DNA from: Distichodus sexfasciatus
Lineage: Eukaryota; Chordata; Actinopteri; Characiformes; Distichodontidae
DNA length: 64,000 nt
Direction of reading: 5' to 3'
NCBI GenBank assembly: GCA_032718565.1
Contig: JAVGVS010000004.1
Location: 6,437,062-6,501,061, forward strand
Position numbers and translations under genes: made by a program. A model generated the notes under the pieces. The model saw nothing but the letters and a program-made list of their open reading frames with translations. It made no database searches and was not told where the DNA came from. Within the stretch, counting starts at the first letter, position 1, and every line of letters starts with the position of its first letter. Of the stretch, positions 24,441 through 37,700 are shown in pieces.

Positions 24441-25369
24441 TATGTATCTCATTCCTGAGCAACTGCAGTACACATGAAATGGTTGATGGATCCAGAGCTT
24501 CCTTCTTTTCTTTCTGTTTCTTTTAAATGTATTTAATTGCCATTTAATAGCCAAGATAAGCATTGATACTCATTTGTGGCAATTAACTCGGCTGATGAAT
24601 TAACATTTACTAAATATAGCTGCATTTAGGGCTGCCAACTTTTCCAAAAACCTTGGAGTGAGATTTTGGGGTGTGTGTGACCGATATCGGGAGCGGGGGG
24701 CGGGGGCTAAAAATCTAGACTACATATTTACACATAGTATGCATAATAAAAATGTACTATGGGGTAGCAACTGTGGTGGCAAAGCATGATTTTCGGGTGG
24801 CCGTTGCCACCACCTGATCCTCTCTAATAAATTACGGCAAATCCAGTCATTACCGGAAGCCCTTCAGAACACGCAACCAAAGATTCTAATGTGAACGTCC
24901 ATTTAAAGTGTCCGCAGTCACACAGTGGAGGTCAGAGCTGAGTCAGCAGTACAGAGCCAGAGGGCAGAACATTTCTATCTTGGAAATACAGACAGCACTT
25001 CACATTAAATAGAAGAAAGAGGGAGGAATATGAAGGGTGTGATTGCCACATTCATACAGTTGTAGAAGCAAGACAATGTGGAAGCGTCGAAATATTGCTG
25101 AATGTTACTCACATTGAGTAATGTTAAAAATTACATTGTAGGATGCATTCTGTATTCTGTAGTGGAATACATTTTAAAAGTAACCTTCCCAACACTGTAT
25201 ACCAAGAACAATTCTTTCACTCACAGCTCGAGTGTTCATAAAATTAACCCGTTTACTCCACAATGCGCCTTGCGCCCGTAAATTCGCGGATATAGAATGA
25301 ATGAATGCTCCACAATGCACTCTGCAGTTGAGGTGCTGGACCTTTAAAACTGCTACAGTTCTAGTTTAA

Positions 25370-25933
25370 GTTATATTTAATATTCCATGTCTAGTTTCAA
25401 ATGTATATTTTGTATTTTATTTATATATTGTTATTCCATGTGCCCAGAGGTGGAGAGGTGGAGTAGCCAAAAATCTTACTCAAGTAGGAGTATTGTTACT
25501 TCAGAATAATATTACTCAAGTAAAAGTAAAAAGTAGTCATCCAACAATTAACTGGTAAAGGTAAAAAAGTACTTGAGTGAAAAAAACACTCCAAGTACTG
25601 AGTGCTTCTGAGTAAATGAAGATTAAATGGTTTATCATATAATCAAATATGCAAAAATATAAAATAACAATGTACAATGTGTTTGAATATTACCAAACAA
25701 TATTACATAAAAAATCTTTAAAAAAATATCTATACAAAGTAGCATAAATTAAGGCTAATTCAGTCACAATAAACAGTACAATAATCGGTTTATTGTGTAT
25801 TATAACTTAATAACTTTTTTAGTTATTAACAAAAAGGGCTCAACAGGCAGAATTACACAGTAAAGAAACAAGAAGAACAAATCTGTCTGTGCATAAACGG
25901 TCCAGTGTGTGTGTGTGTGTCTGTCTGTCTCTC

Positions 25934-25967
<34 letters not shown>

Positions 25968-25968
25968 T

Positions 25969-26009
<41 letters not shown>

Positions 26010-26520
26010 TGTATGTGTGTGTGTGTGTATGTGTGTGTATGTGTGTGTGTATGTATGTGTGTGTGTGTGTATCTGTATGTGTGCGTGTGTTTCGTGTGTG
26101 GTCATGTGACTGTGTGACGTGTGTGGAGGAAGTTTTCCGACAAAACAAACAGACCGTGCATTGGATAACAGATGAATAAAAATAAAAGTAGCGGCAGATA
26201 ATAAGCTCAATGTAGCAAGTAAAAAAGTAGCGTTATTTCTTCACAAACATACTCAAGTAAAAGTAAAAAGTATGTTGTATAAAAACTACTCTTGTACTAC
26301 TGTACTACAAGTACAGTTTATCAAAAAGTTACTCAAGTAAATGTAACGTAGTAAATGTAGCGCGTTACTACCCACCTCTGCATGTGACTGACTTGTTCTT
26401 TGTTCCCTATTTCCTACTGCACTGTGTAAACTGGAGCCACGTTCGTCTCGTCTCTCTGTATATCTGTACAGTACATAGCAGAGATGACAATAAAGTTTAC
26501 TTTGACTTTTTTGACTATAG
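25370..26520 (+). mobile_element. LINE 3' tail, interrupted by a hAT-like element
   Basis: TTTATATATTGTTATTCCATGTGC stops at 25443 (given here in part) and resumes at 26382 with ACTGACTTGTT, AAACTGGAGCC, CTCTGTATATCTGTACA and GAGATGACAATAAAGTTTAC. The same order occurs uninterrupted at 61845-62010. Confidence 0.65.
25444..26381. mobile_element. hAT-like non-autonomous transposon containing (GT)n
   Basis: Ends CAGAGGTGG ... CCACCTCTG, with TACTCAAGTAAAAGTAAAAAG inside both arms in inverse-related form. The flanking octamers are CATGTGCC and CATGTGAC, a 7/8 target duplication of hAT size. A (GT)n tract occupies 25903-26100. Confidence 0.75.
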
Positions 26521-27147
26521 TGTAAAAACATTAAAGGGGAAAACAATACACAAAATACCACAGTCAGAGGACAACTGAGGTCAAACATACTGCATTATTT
26601 TTATTACGATCATTTGTTCAGATTTCAAAGAAAATAAAAACATTAATTACAGCAACAGGTGAGAGATTCACAGGGGACAACCAGACCTTTGCATTTTGCA
26701 GCCGTGTATGGTGTGACTTCCAGGAATCAGGGCTCCAGTTCATTAAGAATACTAATATTTCCCATCATGTTATCAACAAAATAATATCCAACCAAGCTGC
26801 AAGGGACAGTCACATTCTAGCACTGACGCACTACCAGTTTTACCCATGTTTCCTGCTCTTGTGCTTATTCAAGAATGTCTCTTTTTGAAGGAGACCAGCG
26901 GCTGGGAGTTAATATTGTGATTTTAGGGAGGACTGGGAATCTGGAAGCTTTAACAAATTCTCAACGCAAATTACTTTGCAAACTTGCAATCGGTATCTAC
27001 AGGGTCAGTGTATCTTGCGTTCATCAGATTCCTGACGTTGAAACAAATAAAATGTTAAATATAAATGAGTTTTTTTGCATTCTTTTTTATAAACCAAAAG
27101 TGATTAATATGTATAAATAACCATTTCATTCCCACAAAATGTATGTG

Positions 27148-27345
27148 AATGATTATTTGTCATTATTTGTCACAACAAAATGTGACCTCTGCATTTGACC
27201 TATCTGTGAAGGAGCGGGCAGTGGCAGGGGAGAAGTGCTTAGGAATGATACCTTGCTCACAAGTACCTGTGGTACCTTTACCAGTACAGGACTTCAGGAA
27301 CCAGTGACTCTCCAATCACATGGACAACTCCCTAACGTTACACTA
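27148..27345 (-). mobile_element. tRNA-derived SINE (family A), minus strand
   Basis: CACAACAAAATGTGACCTCTG, then GACCTATCTGTGAAGGAG and a diverged head ending CTCCCTAACGTTACAC. Confidence 0.65.
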
Positions 27346-29036
27346 CCAAATGCTACTTGTCACTTTTTTAAGGTCAAAATAAGTTCTTGAACTATGCTTT
27401 CTCATTTTAGTTTCAGAGACAGGAATCAGATGAATACTAGGTACATGGTCTCAGTAGCACACATTTATTCATTCTATCTAGTTAAAAACAAGTATTTTAC
27501 ACTTGCTATTAACCATGTCTAATTAGTGTGATTAACACATTCATTTTTTAAATCAATTCTCAGCACTAGTTTTAAACAGACTTTAGATGTCACAAACGGG
27601 GATACTGAGCAAACCAAGAACCTGGGAGGATCGGCTGCTGCTATGTTACTCATGGTACTGGAAAGGCAGATTTAAGGCAAAAGAAATCGATCGAAGAATG
27701 TGTGGCTATGGAGAAAGAATGAACATGACTGCAAAATCAAAAAAAATATTTAAAAAGAACAACTGGTTAAAGTTAATTGAAACTCAACCATTGTTGGACT
27801 ATAGGTTGAAGGACAACCAAGTCAAAGCAACCAAGAAAAAACAGCTTATCACTTTTATAAAACCACATATACTTGGTCTGTACACCTGCACCAAACGAAA
27901 ACAGATATTTACATGTTTTTTTGAAAACGGATATAAGTAACACTATACATTCTGGCACTGATTATAATCCTTGTTATGACCAGATTATAAATCTGATGAT
28001 GGTTCAAATTGAGCTGATAAATTATGTACTATATTACAATCAGCACACGCAAAGGGAACCTCAACCCAAAAATGCTGATGTGGCTAACAGCAAATTAAGC
28101 GGGTCAGTGTATTACATTCATCAGATTTCCGACTCGAAAAAGAAAAATGAGAGAAATGGGGCAATTTCATAACATTTTGTCACCACTATTGAAATTTGGC
28201 TTGTTTCTCTTACTTTCCTTTTCTCAGTGATCAATAAACCAGATTTCAAAATTAGGTCTTGGCATCCGATTCCTTATTTTTTGTTTTAGAGTCAGGAATT
28301 TGATAAATGCAAGGTACACAGACCAAGATGGCCTAGTAGTAGAATGTGTGCTGATTCTAGAGTCGGAGAAAATACTTTAAGTTCTAATGAAGCGGTTGTA
28401 CTGTGGACTCTCCCATTCTTCAGGAGGATTGTCACTTTACTGAAATATGGCAATCAGCTACCCTAAACACCACTGGTTTAAAGTTCCGCTTGATCTAAAG
28501 CTTTTAAATGTTTTGCTAGCCTATTACTCATAGTCCTGTTTGGCGAAAAGCAAATGCTTTAAGACTTTGAATCAAATTTCAGTGCCATCTTCATTCACCA
28601 ACATACGGAACAGAACCAACAATAAGCAAGCCAAGATCATCACAGTAACGTTACTGCATCAAGCTAACACCATCAGAGCACTCCCTGGTTCATCTCATTG
28701 TCCAACACTGTCTAAAATAATCTATTGCTTTCTTCGGCTTCTATGCGGTGCTGAAGGACCCACATTGTCATCATCTTTAAGCAATGTCAATTTGTTAGTT
28801 AGCATTTTATGCAAACCATAAAAGGGGGCGACAGGAGCAAGGTGCTGGATAAAATGAGGATGGATGAAATTAAGATGTAATGAAAGAAAATGAGACTCTT
28901 AGGGTTACAAATGTCCTGATTTGTTTTTTTATGTAAACTAAAAGACTTATTACTGGGTCATCACAGACCTCCAATTTCAGGTCACAACCAGCAGAATGGT
29001 CTTAAACAGCGGTCCAGCAAGCTGGCCACATCTAAT

Positions 29037-29420
29037 CTATTCCATAATGGTCCACATTGTACCTGTGAGCAGCTTATGTTGGGTTTTTTGGAGTCGGCTA
29101 AGCTGGTTCTGACATCGAACCAACATGGCAAACCAAAATTTTGAACCCTTGGATAACCAGCAAATGTCCTTAGTGCGTAAGATAATAATTGGACCATGCT
29201 GCTGGTCTTCCAAGAACTTGATGTCATCTTTGTACAAGATAATTTGTGCCTCCTTTTTGTGCTTCTTAATGTTTGTGGTCTTTTTGTTGGAGCTGACATC
29301 ACATTTAGCATCCAGACCATGTTTTTTTCTCTGGTGTGTAGATGGGAGACGTTCAAAGGTTACATGCCAGATTTCCTCATTAGCCCTCCTTCCTTTTAAG
29401 AGAGATCTAATTGTGATTTT
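29037..29420 (-). other. Unassigned open frame, possible pseudogene fragment
   Basis: A minus-strand frame is open for about 125 codons to TAG. It is lysine-rich in the middle (SSNKKTTNIKKHKKEAQ, then ILYKDDIKFLEDQQHG) and hydrophobic/aromatic after that (DICWLSKGSKFWFAML). It has no clear start codon or splice sites, and I do not recognise the family. It could be a decayed transposon protein, a processed pseudogene or chance. Confidence 0.25.
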
Positions 29421-29449
29421 GTCCTTTTAGGAAGAACTGCTATGAGAAT

Positions 29450-29755
29450 GAGGGGCCTCATTTACCAACCGTTCTTAAGCAGAAATGTGTTAGATTCCAT
29501 TTCATTTATGCACTTTTCATGAAGATTCTGACATTCACCAATGTTATCTAATTTAAGATTTGTTCTAGATAAGACCTGAATCTACTGGCATACCAAGAAA
29601 CACTCTTATGCCATTTTTATTATTGGCACGTTTGTGTAAAACATTAGACTATCAGGTTTTCCTCAATTCTACAGTTGTATATTATTATACTATTGAAACA
29701 CCTCAACTTTAAGAACAAAGTTAAGAAAAGATTGGTGAATAAGGCCTAATGAACA
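29450..29755. mobile_element. MITE with GGCCTCATTTACCAA ends
   Basis: Left end GGGGCCTCATTTACCAACCG (with TTCTTAAG after it); right end AGTTAAGAAAAGATTGGTGA then ATAAGGCC: imperfect inverted repeats of about 30 bp. Downstream of the spire1 stop. Confidence 0.6.
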
Positions 29756-29878
29756 TTAATGGCCATCGTACCACACAGTTCGCTCCAAAACATATATTTA
29801 GTCCAGGACCCAGGATCACTGTCATTTTCCCCTGGCGCTACTGTCCAGAAATTGAACTCTGGGCTCACTTTAGACGTG

Positions 29879-32800
29879 TCAGACCTCATTGATGGTTCTT
29901 TCTGAGGGCCGGTATTCTCCTCCCTGCCCGAGGCACTCAGCAGACTGAGTCTTGCGCTTCAGCAGGCACGCTTGAGTGTGTGACAGGCTGTGCTTGCTGG
30001 ACGAGATGATGTCAGAGATGAACTTTTTGCAGTCCACACACACCTCCATGACACTCCAATCCTCTGTCAGCTCCTTGGGGAGCTCCATCTCTTCCCGCGA
30101 GGAGGACGAGGAGCACTGACGTGATGCTTTCGACAACCTGGTGGAGATTGAGGGATTTAAGGAGAAGGTCAGTTTCTCAACACAAATCCCATTGCCAAAA
30201 GCACGCAGGTGGGTCCAAACCAGTGTTATAACACAATGCACATTTAATAATGCTGGTTACTGTTTGATTAGTTGAGTCTGCAATCTGTTTCTTTTTTTAA
30301 ATAATTCTGTTGAACCTCAATTCAAAAGCAATGTCTGATTTTTATTTGTCAATTTTCAGTAAATTGTTATGTATTATTCCTTTTGTCAGTTTCAAGTTAT
30401 ATATATATATATATATATATATACAGTATACATACAAATGAGTACAAAAGAGGAAGCTGAAAGTCACCACATGGTCGGAGAGAAGCACGCGCACAGTCAG
30501 CCTGCACTTCGACCACCAACCGTTGTGATTTTCCCCCAAATCTCTCTCTCTCTCGTTCACTCACCAGATTCACCCACGGAGCTGCCTTGAACCCTTCACA
30601 CCTCGCACCGAACTGACGACGCAACAGACTTTCCATGGACGAATCTACCGGGTGGACTTTTCTATGTTCTGCACAATAAGGGAACCCCTTTGGCTCGTGA
30701 ACTTGCTCTCTCTCTGTTTGTGCATTTATTCCACACATTTTCCGCGATATATATATATGGGCGGCATGGTTGCACAGTGGTTAGAGCTGCCGCCTCACAG
30801 CGAGACGGTTCCGGGTATATATATATATATAATATGACAAATATGGCGCATAAAGTAAGCAAAAATACAAAAATACTGTTAAGTCACTTTATGTGCCATA
30901 TTTGTTCTTACTGTAGAAACTGGAGTCACATTATAAATACTCTCTATAACAATAAAGTTTGCTGAATAATAAAAGAGTCAAACAAGAGAGAGAGAGTGAT
31001 AACTTCGACTTATAAGACTGAGTGGATCCTGGAAATATGAGGGTTTGTCTGGACCTCCAGACTCCAACAGAGCAGAGACCAGTAACACGGTATAGAGGTA
31101 AATAGAAAGGGAGAACATCAGTGAGAAGTGGGAGTGGTGGGTGCCAGCATGTAACAGTGTGGGGCAGGGCATAACTCTGCGGAAAGGGGGTGCTTTATCA
31201 AGTACAGTATGATGTTTGTAATATGTGTAAAGGTGGTTACTTGGACATGGTGCGCTGTAAGCTGGGTCGCTGGTGACTCGAGCTGCTCTTCTCTACCTTC
31301 TCTCTGGTCAGTGTGGAGGTAGAGGGACCCAGAGAGTAGATAGGCTTGAGTCCCGTGGGGTTTAGACGGCAACCGCATCTGTGTTTCCCCCAATTTTGAC
31401 AGTTTATGTTTTGTACCATGAAGTCAGATAAAATGATTTAAAGTTTTGCAGAAATAAGACCAGCTTACCTTTTGCAGCACTGAACAAAGCGGGTCTGCAG
31501 AAGGAAGTTAGATCAGATGTAAAACACTGCATACCTGATTTTAATGTCAAATTGATTGGTATGAAATCTCTTCTTCCTACCTTTTGCAGAACTGGCAGGT
31601 GTAGGACCAAGTGAAGAAGAGAGAACTTTTTGGTTCTGGCAAAACAAAGCTGCATAAAGTTGGAAACAGAAATTGAGACTAGAAGTTTGAGGGATATGAT
31701 TTAAATATGATCAAATCTCATAGCACGTAACTTTTGACTACTTCAGGTTTTGTATGGTAAGCTTCTGGTACTGTGATAACACGTTTAGAATCTTTAGAAT
31801 AACTGGACCAAAGTTTCCTGAAACACCAAATGATCGTTGACAGTCTTAGAAGTTCAAGCCTCACTTTTCCTTTCTTCAGCGCATTGTAGACGTCTTTGTA
31901 CTGCTGGAATTTCTCAGTTCTGCTTTGACCAGCACCTGACATGTGCATCACCTCACTCCACTGTCGAGCCAAACACTCTACCGGGAAGCAGAACTCCTCC
32001 TGCACCATCACAACAACCCCAGTCAGACTAACATGATACCAAAATGAGAACTAGATTGAAAGGGAATTTTTAGTCAGTGGTGTACAGAGTAGCTGAGACT
32101 CATACTTAAGTAACAGAAAAAATTCCTCTCAAAGAAAATGACTCTAGTACAAGTTAAAGTCCTCAATTAGAACACCAACTTGAGTAAAAGTATCTGATAT
32201 GCAAATGAAATCTATCTTACTTGAGAGTAAAAGTATCTTTCTTGAAGAGTACTTAGAACTTAAGTAAGTACTAAAGGTGCTGAATAAAACATCCAAAGAG
32301 TAAAAGTACTAAAAGTATTTTGATGGGATTAGTTTAATGGCAACCATTTAAAAAAAGACACTCACTAAGGATTTGGAGCTTTGTCTGGACGGAGGTAGGA
32401 ACTGCCGGACGTTGGTAGGAGTCTCCTTCTCTATGGAGTGCCTCCTCGGGGCCGGCTGTCTCCTCTCGGGCTGTGGTGTGGAGGAGATGGGCAGGAACAT
32501 AGGCGGAACTGGCAGAGGAGCAAGAGGAGCCAGAGTCAAAGGCTAGGATAAGATTTAGATTTTAATAATGTAAGGGGGGGAGAGAGAGGAAGGATGCAAA
32601 ATAATTAAGTCATTGTGGGAGGGACAAGTCATGAGGAGGGTCCAAAGTAGCTGAGAGTCAGATAGGAACTGCCAGCAGTTGAGGTCATATAAAATTGGAG
32701 CCAAGAAAGTAATTAAGGAGTAGATGGAGGAGAAGTTATAAAGATATTAAGTAACAGAGAGATGAGCCAAAATAAGTCAGAGAGAGGGAGAGAAAGGGGA

Positions 32801-34594
32801 GTAATTAAGTAATTACGACAGGCGGAAGGCAGTCAAGTCATAGAGAGGCAGGCCAAGGAGGAGGTTATTAAAAGCAAAATTCAGCAATGCAATAAGGCCT
32901 AATTATGGCGCTTTTAACTACAACTGATAAAATTATCCAAACCATAATTGTAACTAGACCAATGCTTTTTATACTACCTTAAAGTTACCATTCCAGTACA
33001 GGATCCAGCACCCATATAGCACTAATACACTGCACAACATTTACTCCCATTCTAAAGGGAACAGGACTTAACAACTAAAGTACCCTTGGCTCTGGAAAGT
33101 TTTGATTAATGTTTATTGTCTCAGTGAGAAAGTGCCTTTAAGTGTAAGACCGACTTACTTTTCTTGCTCAGAACAGATTCTGGAGACGTGTCATCCACCA
33201 TGGGGAGTGGAATACTGGAGCTGCTAACTGACCTTTGACCAACAGTTTCGTCCTGCAGAAACAGAAAATATGGCACTGACCAAATGAACAGATGAGAAAA
33301 AACAACCTTTGCAATAATTAATGAATCCTTACAAAAATGCTGAGACAAGATTGATAAAATCTGTTAATAATGTACACCTCAGTTGTCATTTGCATTTTGT
33401 GCTTAAGTATTCTTATAAATCTGATCAAAACTCTCACGTCTGAGTCTGAGCTGTCCAGTTCGGCCAGTGTGGGCGCCTGCAGTCTCTTCCTTTGGAAGCC
33501 AGAGGTGCCAGTCTGCTGCTGCTGAAGTGATGCACCGTTTGCTAGCGACAGTGTGCTGGAGGCCTTGCGTGGCGTGTCGGGGGTGGAGACGTCTGCACAG
33601 AGTGGTACAAATGCAGAAATGCAAAGCTCAGAATAAACAAGGTACCATATGAATCTGTGGGGAGCATAACGTCAGATGATATCACAAGCATGTTGTAAGC
33701 CAGCTGGTGTCTCACACACACACACACACACACACACTATGAAACTTTCTGTCGCTCAAATGACCATTTGTTTCTTTTCATTGCAGGTTTCACTGCTGTT
33801 CACTTCTTTTTGATTTATCAACGTCATAAATACCCAGCCAAGGTTTTGTGGGTTCCTAACAAAATTAATAGAAGGTCTTAAGCAAGGGACCCCAACACAA
33901 AACTGGAGATGGTGTTGTCTTTAACTTCTGATTTATAACAGAGATTGGGTTCCTAATCAAGTGGTCATAATGATGGTTGATGTATGTAGACTTTTTTCAG
34001 TTGTCTCTTTTCTTTCTATGCATCTAGGCCATAACTTTACTTGAAACGAGACAAGAATATATACCTTATTATTTTACTATTAGAAGACCCCTCAGTTCTT
34101 TGGAAAAATGAATTATAAATGTCGTTAAAATACAAGAGCAGTATGTTGTTTTTACTATCTATCTACTCACCCACCCACCCATCCATTCATCCATCCATCC
34201 ATTAGTACACCCACCTACCCATCCATTCATCTACCCACCCATCCATCCATGTATCCATCTACCCGCACACCCATTCATCAATCCAATCACCCACCAGACC
34301 ATCCATTCATCCATCCATCCATCATCAACCCATCTATCTATCTATCTATCCATCCATCCATCCATCCATACTCCATCCATCCACCCATCCATCCATCCAC
34401 CCACCCATCCATTCAACCACCCACCCACCCATCCACCCACCCACCCATCCATTCATCCATCCATCCTCTCACCCATCCATTAATATACCCATAAATCCAT
34501 CCATCCACCTACCCACCCATCCATCCATCCATGTATCCATCTATCCGCACACCTATTCATCAATCCAATCACCCACCCATCCATCCATCCATCC

Positions 34595-34636
<42 letters not shown>

Positions 34637-34665
34637 ATCTATCTATCTATCTATCCTATCTATCC

Positions 34666-34696
<31 letters not shown>

Positions 34697-34697
34697 C

Positions 34698-34732
<35 letters not shown>

Positions 34733-37700
34733 CATCCATCCATCCACCCACCCACCACCATCCATCCATCCGTCTATCCATCCACCCATCCACACATCCA
34801 TCCATCAATTTATCCATTTGACCACTTAATTTGCCCACCCCTGCTCTGGATGTCAGTCCCTAGAATCTAATCATACACCAACCATCTAACACAGAATCTT
34901 CTGAATGAATGTTCCCACAGAAGCGTGAAATGATGTGACAGATGAGCTGCAGGATGAATCAAGCACCACATAAAAGCACAGGGCGGATAAGAACAGAAAT
35001 GGGGCAACAGTGGAGAGCACATGGGGGCTTTACCTGATGAGTCAAAACTCTGAGACATGCTAAGCGGCCGAATGGCTGTAAGAATAAAACAATCAGTGAG
35101 TTAAAACACACAAATTTCCCAAAGCGGGGCCGGCAGAGCAGGTGGGAAAACACATAGACCAAGCTCCTGTCTTCCAGGTTTTCACAACTGGTGCCTTTTA
35201 ATAAAAAAAACATGACAATACAATATTTTGGGGAATATGTATTGTGAAATGGATTTTTTAAGATACGAAAGCTTAAAATAAAAGCATGCAAGAGCTTAAT
35301 TAAACTTAATTAAGCTTATTTTACATACATGTTTACATTTTGTGTGTGACCTTTATTAGACTCTACAGCTACAGACTGGGGATGGACTTAGGTTTTGAGA
35401 CACAGAGCCCCCCCCCATTTGTTTTGGGTTTTTTTGCTGAGGAAACTAAAAGAGCAAAAAGGTTTCATTTTCCTTGTGGTTAACAATTGATGTAAATTGA
35501 AAGTCATTTCCCTACTGTATCACAGAATCCTATTTTTAGAGAATGACTAAATCTACAGCAAACTTGCGTTTTCAAATTATTTCTCCTTAAAAAATATAAC
35601 AGTATTGCTTTAAATATCGAATACATTATCATATTTTTTGATATACAGTGACACAATGTATTTGTGAACTCTGCTGCCCGCGATTATACCTTAAATTGAC
35701 GGTGTATACAGTGTGTTTTTACAGTGTAATGTTAGATTTATGGGCAGGACATATAGAGTGTGTGTGTGTGTGTGTGTACCTAGTCTGCTCTTGCGGATCA
35801 AATCCGGTGATACTGGCCGGAGTTTCCTCTCAGATTTGATCTCCTCAGAATTCGCTCATGAAGACTCGGTGGACGCTCCACCTGAGGTTTGAGTTTGCGT
35901 GCTGCCACCTGCTCACACACACACACACACACACAATGTGAGAGAAATGCAGATAGAGTTTTCAATGACATTCCATACACTCACGAATGCACACAAATGT
36001 GTGTTCCAGTAACACTGGCAGTAAGAAAAGACAAAATGGGACACACTGAGGATACACACACACACACACACAGGTAATATGGCACTCACAGGGTTGAGGG
36101 GGGGTCTGGACCTTATAAAGTCCAAGATGACTTCATGAGCACTCTTCTAACCGCGGGGGATATCTCCGTTTACCTGAATAACACACACACACACCCACAC
36201 ATTTACTTCTGATGACATTCCAGAGTAGACAGGTAGAAATAAGAGAGGAAAAGAGGCAGAAATGGGAGAAGAATTGAGAGGGTGAGCAGCAGAAAGATAA
36301 ATGGAAAAGAGAAAAAGGAAGTGAGGAGAAAGAAGAACACGGCAGGGTTTGAGACATCAACACGGAGAGCAGAAGACAAAAGGGAAGAACAAAATAAAAG
36401 AGATCAGAAAGGAAGAGAATAGTAGAGAAGAAAAGAGGAAGAAAAGAGGAAAGAAGAAGAAATAAGGAAAAAAAAAAGAAAGAAGAAGACAAAAGTGAAG
36501 AGAGAAGAAAGAGGTAAGATGAGGAGAGGAGATGTGAAGGAAAAAAAAAGAGAAGAAGAGAAGATAAGGGAGGAAAGAAAATGAGAAGATAATTTAAAAA
36601 AATGCAAGGAATGGGACAGATTGAGGTGTGGAGAAAGAAAGGAATCAAAAGCTAAGAAGAGGAGAGGAGATGGCAGAAGCGAACAGAGAAGAAGAGAAGT
36701 AGAGATAAGATAAGGGTGGAAAGAAGAAGAGACAAGAAGAGAATTTTAAAAAATGCAGGGAATGGGACAGATTGAGATTATTGGAAGAGAAGAGAGAAAT
36801 GAATAAAAGAGGAAAGAAGAGAAGAGGAGAAGAGAGAACAGGGAAGAAAGGAGAAGAACAGATAAAGAGAGAAGATCAGGGAAGAAAGAAGAAGAGAAGG
36901 GAGGAGGAGCGAAGAAGGGAAAGTAGAAAATTGCACAGAATTTGACATGAAAAAGAAAGGCAGAAGATCAGAAATACATGGAGCAGAAATGTAAGGTAAA
37001 AAGAGAAGAGAAGTGAGGAACAGTGTCTGGTACTCACCATCACCTTGCGTAGCTTGTAGCGCTTGGACCGGGATGTAGATCCATCAGCATCTCGTGAGGC
37101 GTGAGCTGGGTCGATGGGCAAGGGTTGTACAGGCGCTCCTGCACTGTTAGCTTCACCCCCGTTCCTCAATCCTCATCACCTGCACCCAGAGACAGGCCTG
37201 GACAACACCAGAACCACAGTCACATACACACACGCACATACACACACTCCACACTGGTAAGTTGCCCCTGTGTTCGGAGGGTCATTGGTTCAAATCCTGG
37301 GCTGGTAAAGGTGCCACTGGGTAAGGTTCCACTCCAAAGCACTGCTTCACAGGCACTGCTCCCGCATCAGCTGCCTATACTTCACCTTTCATCACTCACT
37401 TTCACTCCTCACTTGACAACCACACACTCAGAACAGGACCAACCTGGCCTTGACTTGATCCCTGTCTGGGATTACTGTGATTTCTTCACAATGATAAAAC
37501 CTATTGCCCCAAGTGTTCATTTTTGGTGGGTTTATCCTTTATGGTGCCACCTGGACCTACTCACCAGCCACTTGCGGCTCTTTTACTTCCCATTTTTTGG
37601 CACTTCAGGAGAAGTGCAGTATTAGTGTACTTATGGACAACCAAACGCATCCATCTTTTCCCTTCTTTCCCCTCAGATTAGGTCGCAAACTGTTTTTTCC

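Larger units (their letters stand above)
24500..29878. other. Intergenic region between atp6v1c1 and spire1
   Basis: Convergent gene ends. Apart from the repeats listed separately I see no gene. A SINE-like or MITE end at 25095-25202 (TTACTTTTAAAATGTATTCC inverted, ending CCTTCCCAACACTG) is another common fish repeat fragment. Confidence 0.55.

Noticed and set aside
26875..28172. Open frames between atp6v1c1 and spire1
   Set aside because: Short, AT-driven composition, no splice structure or recognisable domain.
34249..34821. Open frames rich in [10 protein letters not shown] / YLSIYLSI
   Set aside because: Read-through of the (CATC)n/(TATC)n satellite. The array also has no spacers and so is not CRISPR-like.
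36133..36648. 171-residue frame rich in S, F and L
   Set aside because: Antisense of the polypurine tract; composition follows from purine bias, and it overlaps spire1 exon 7 in another phase.
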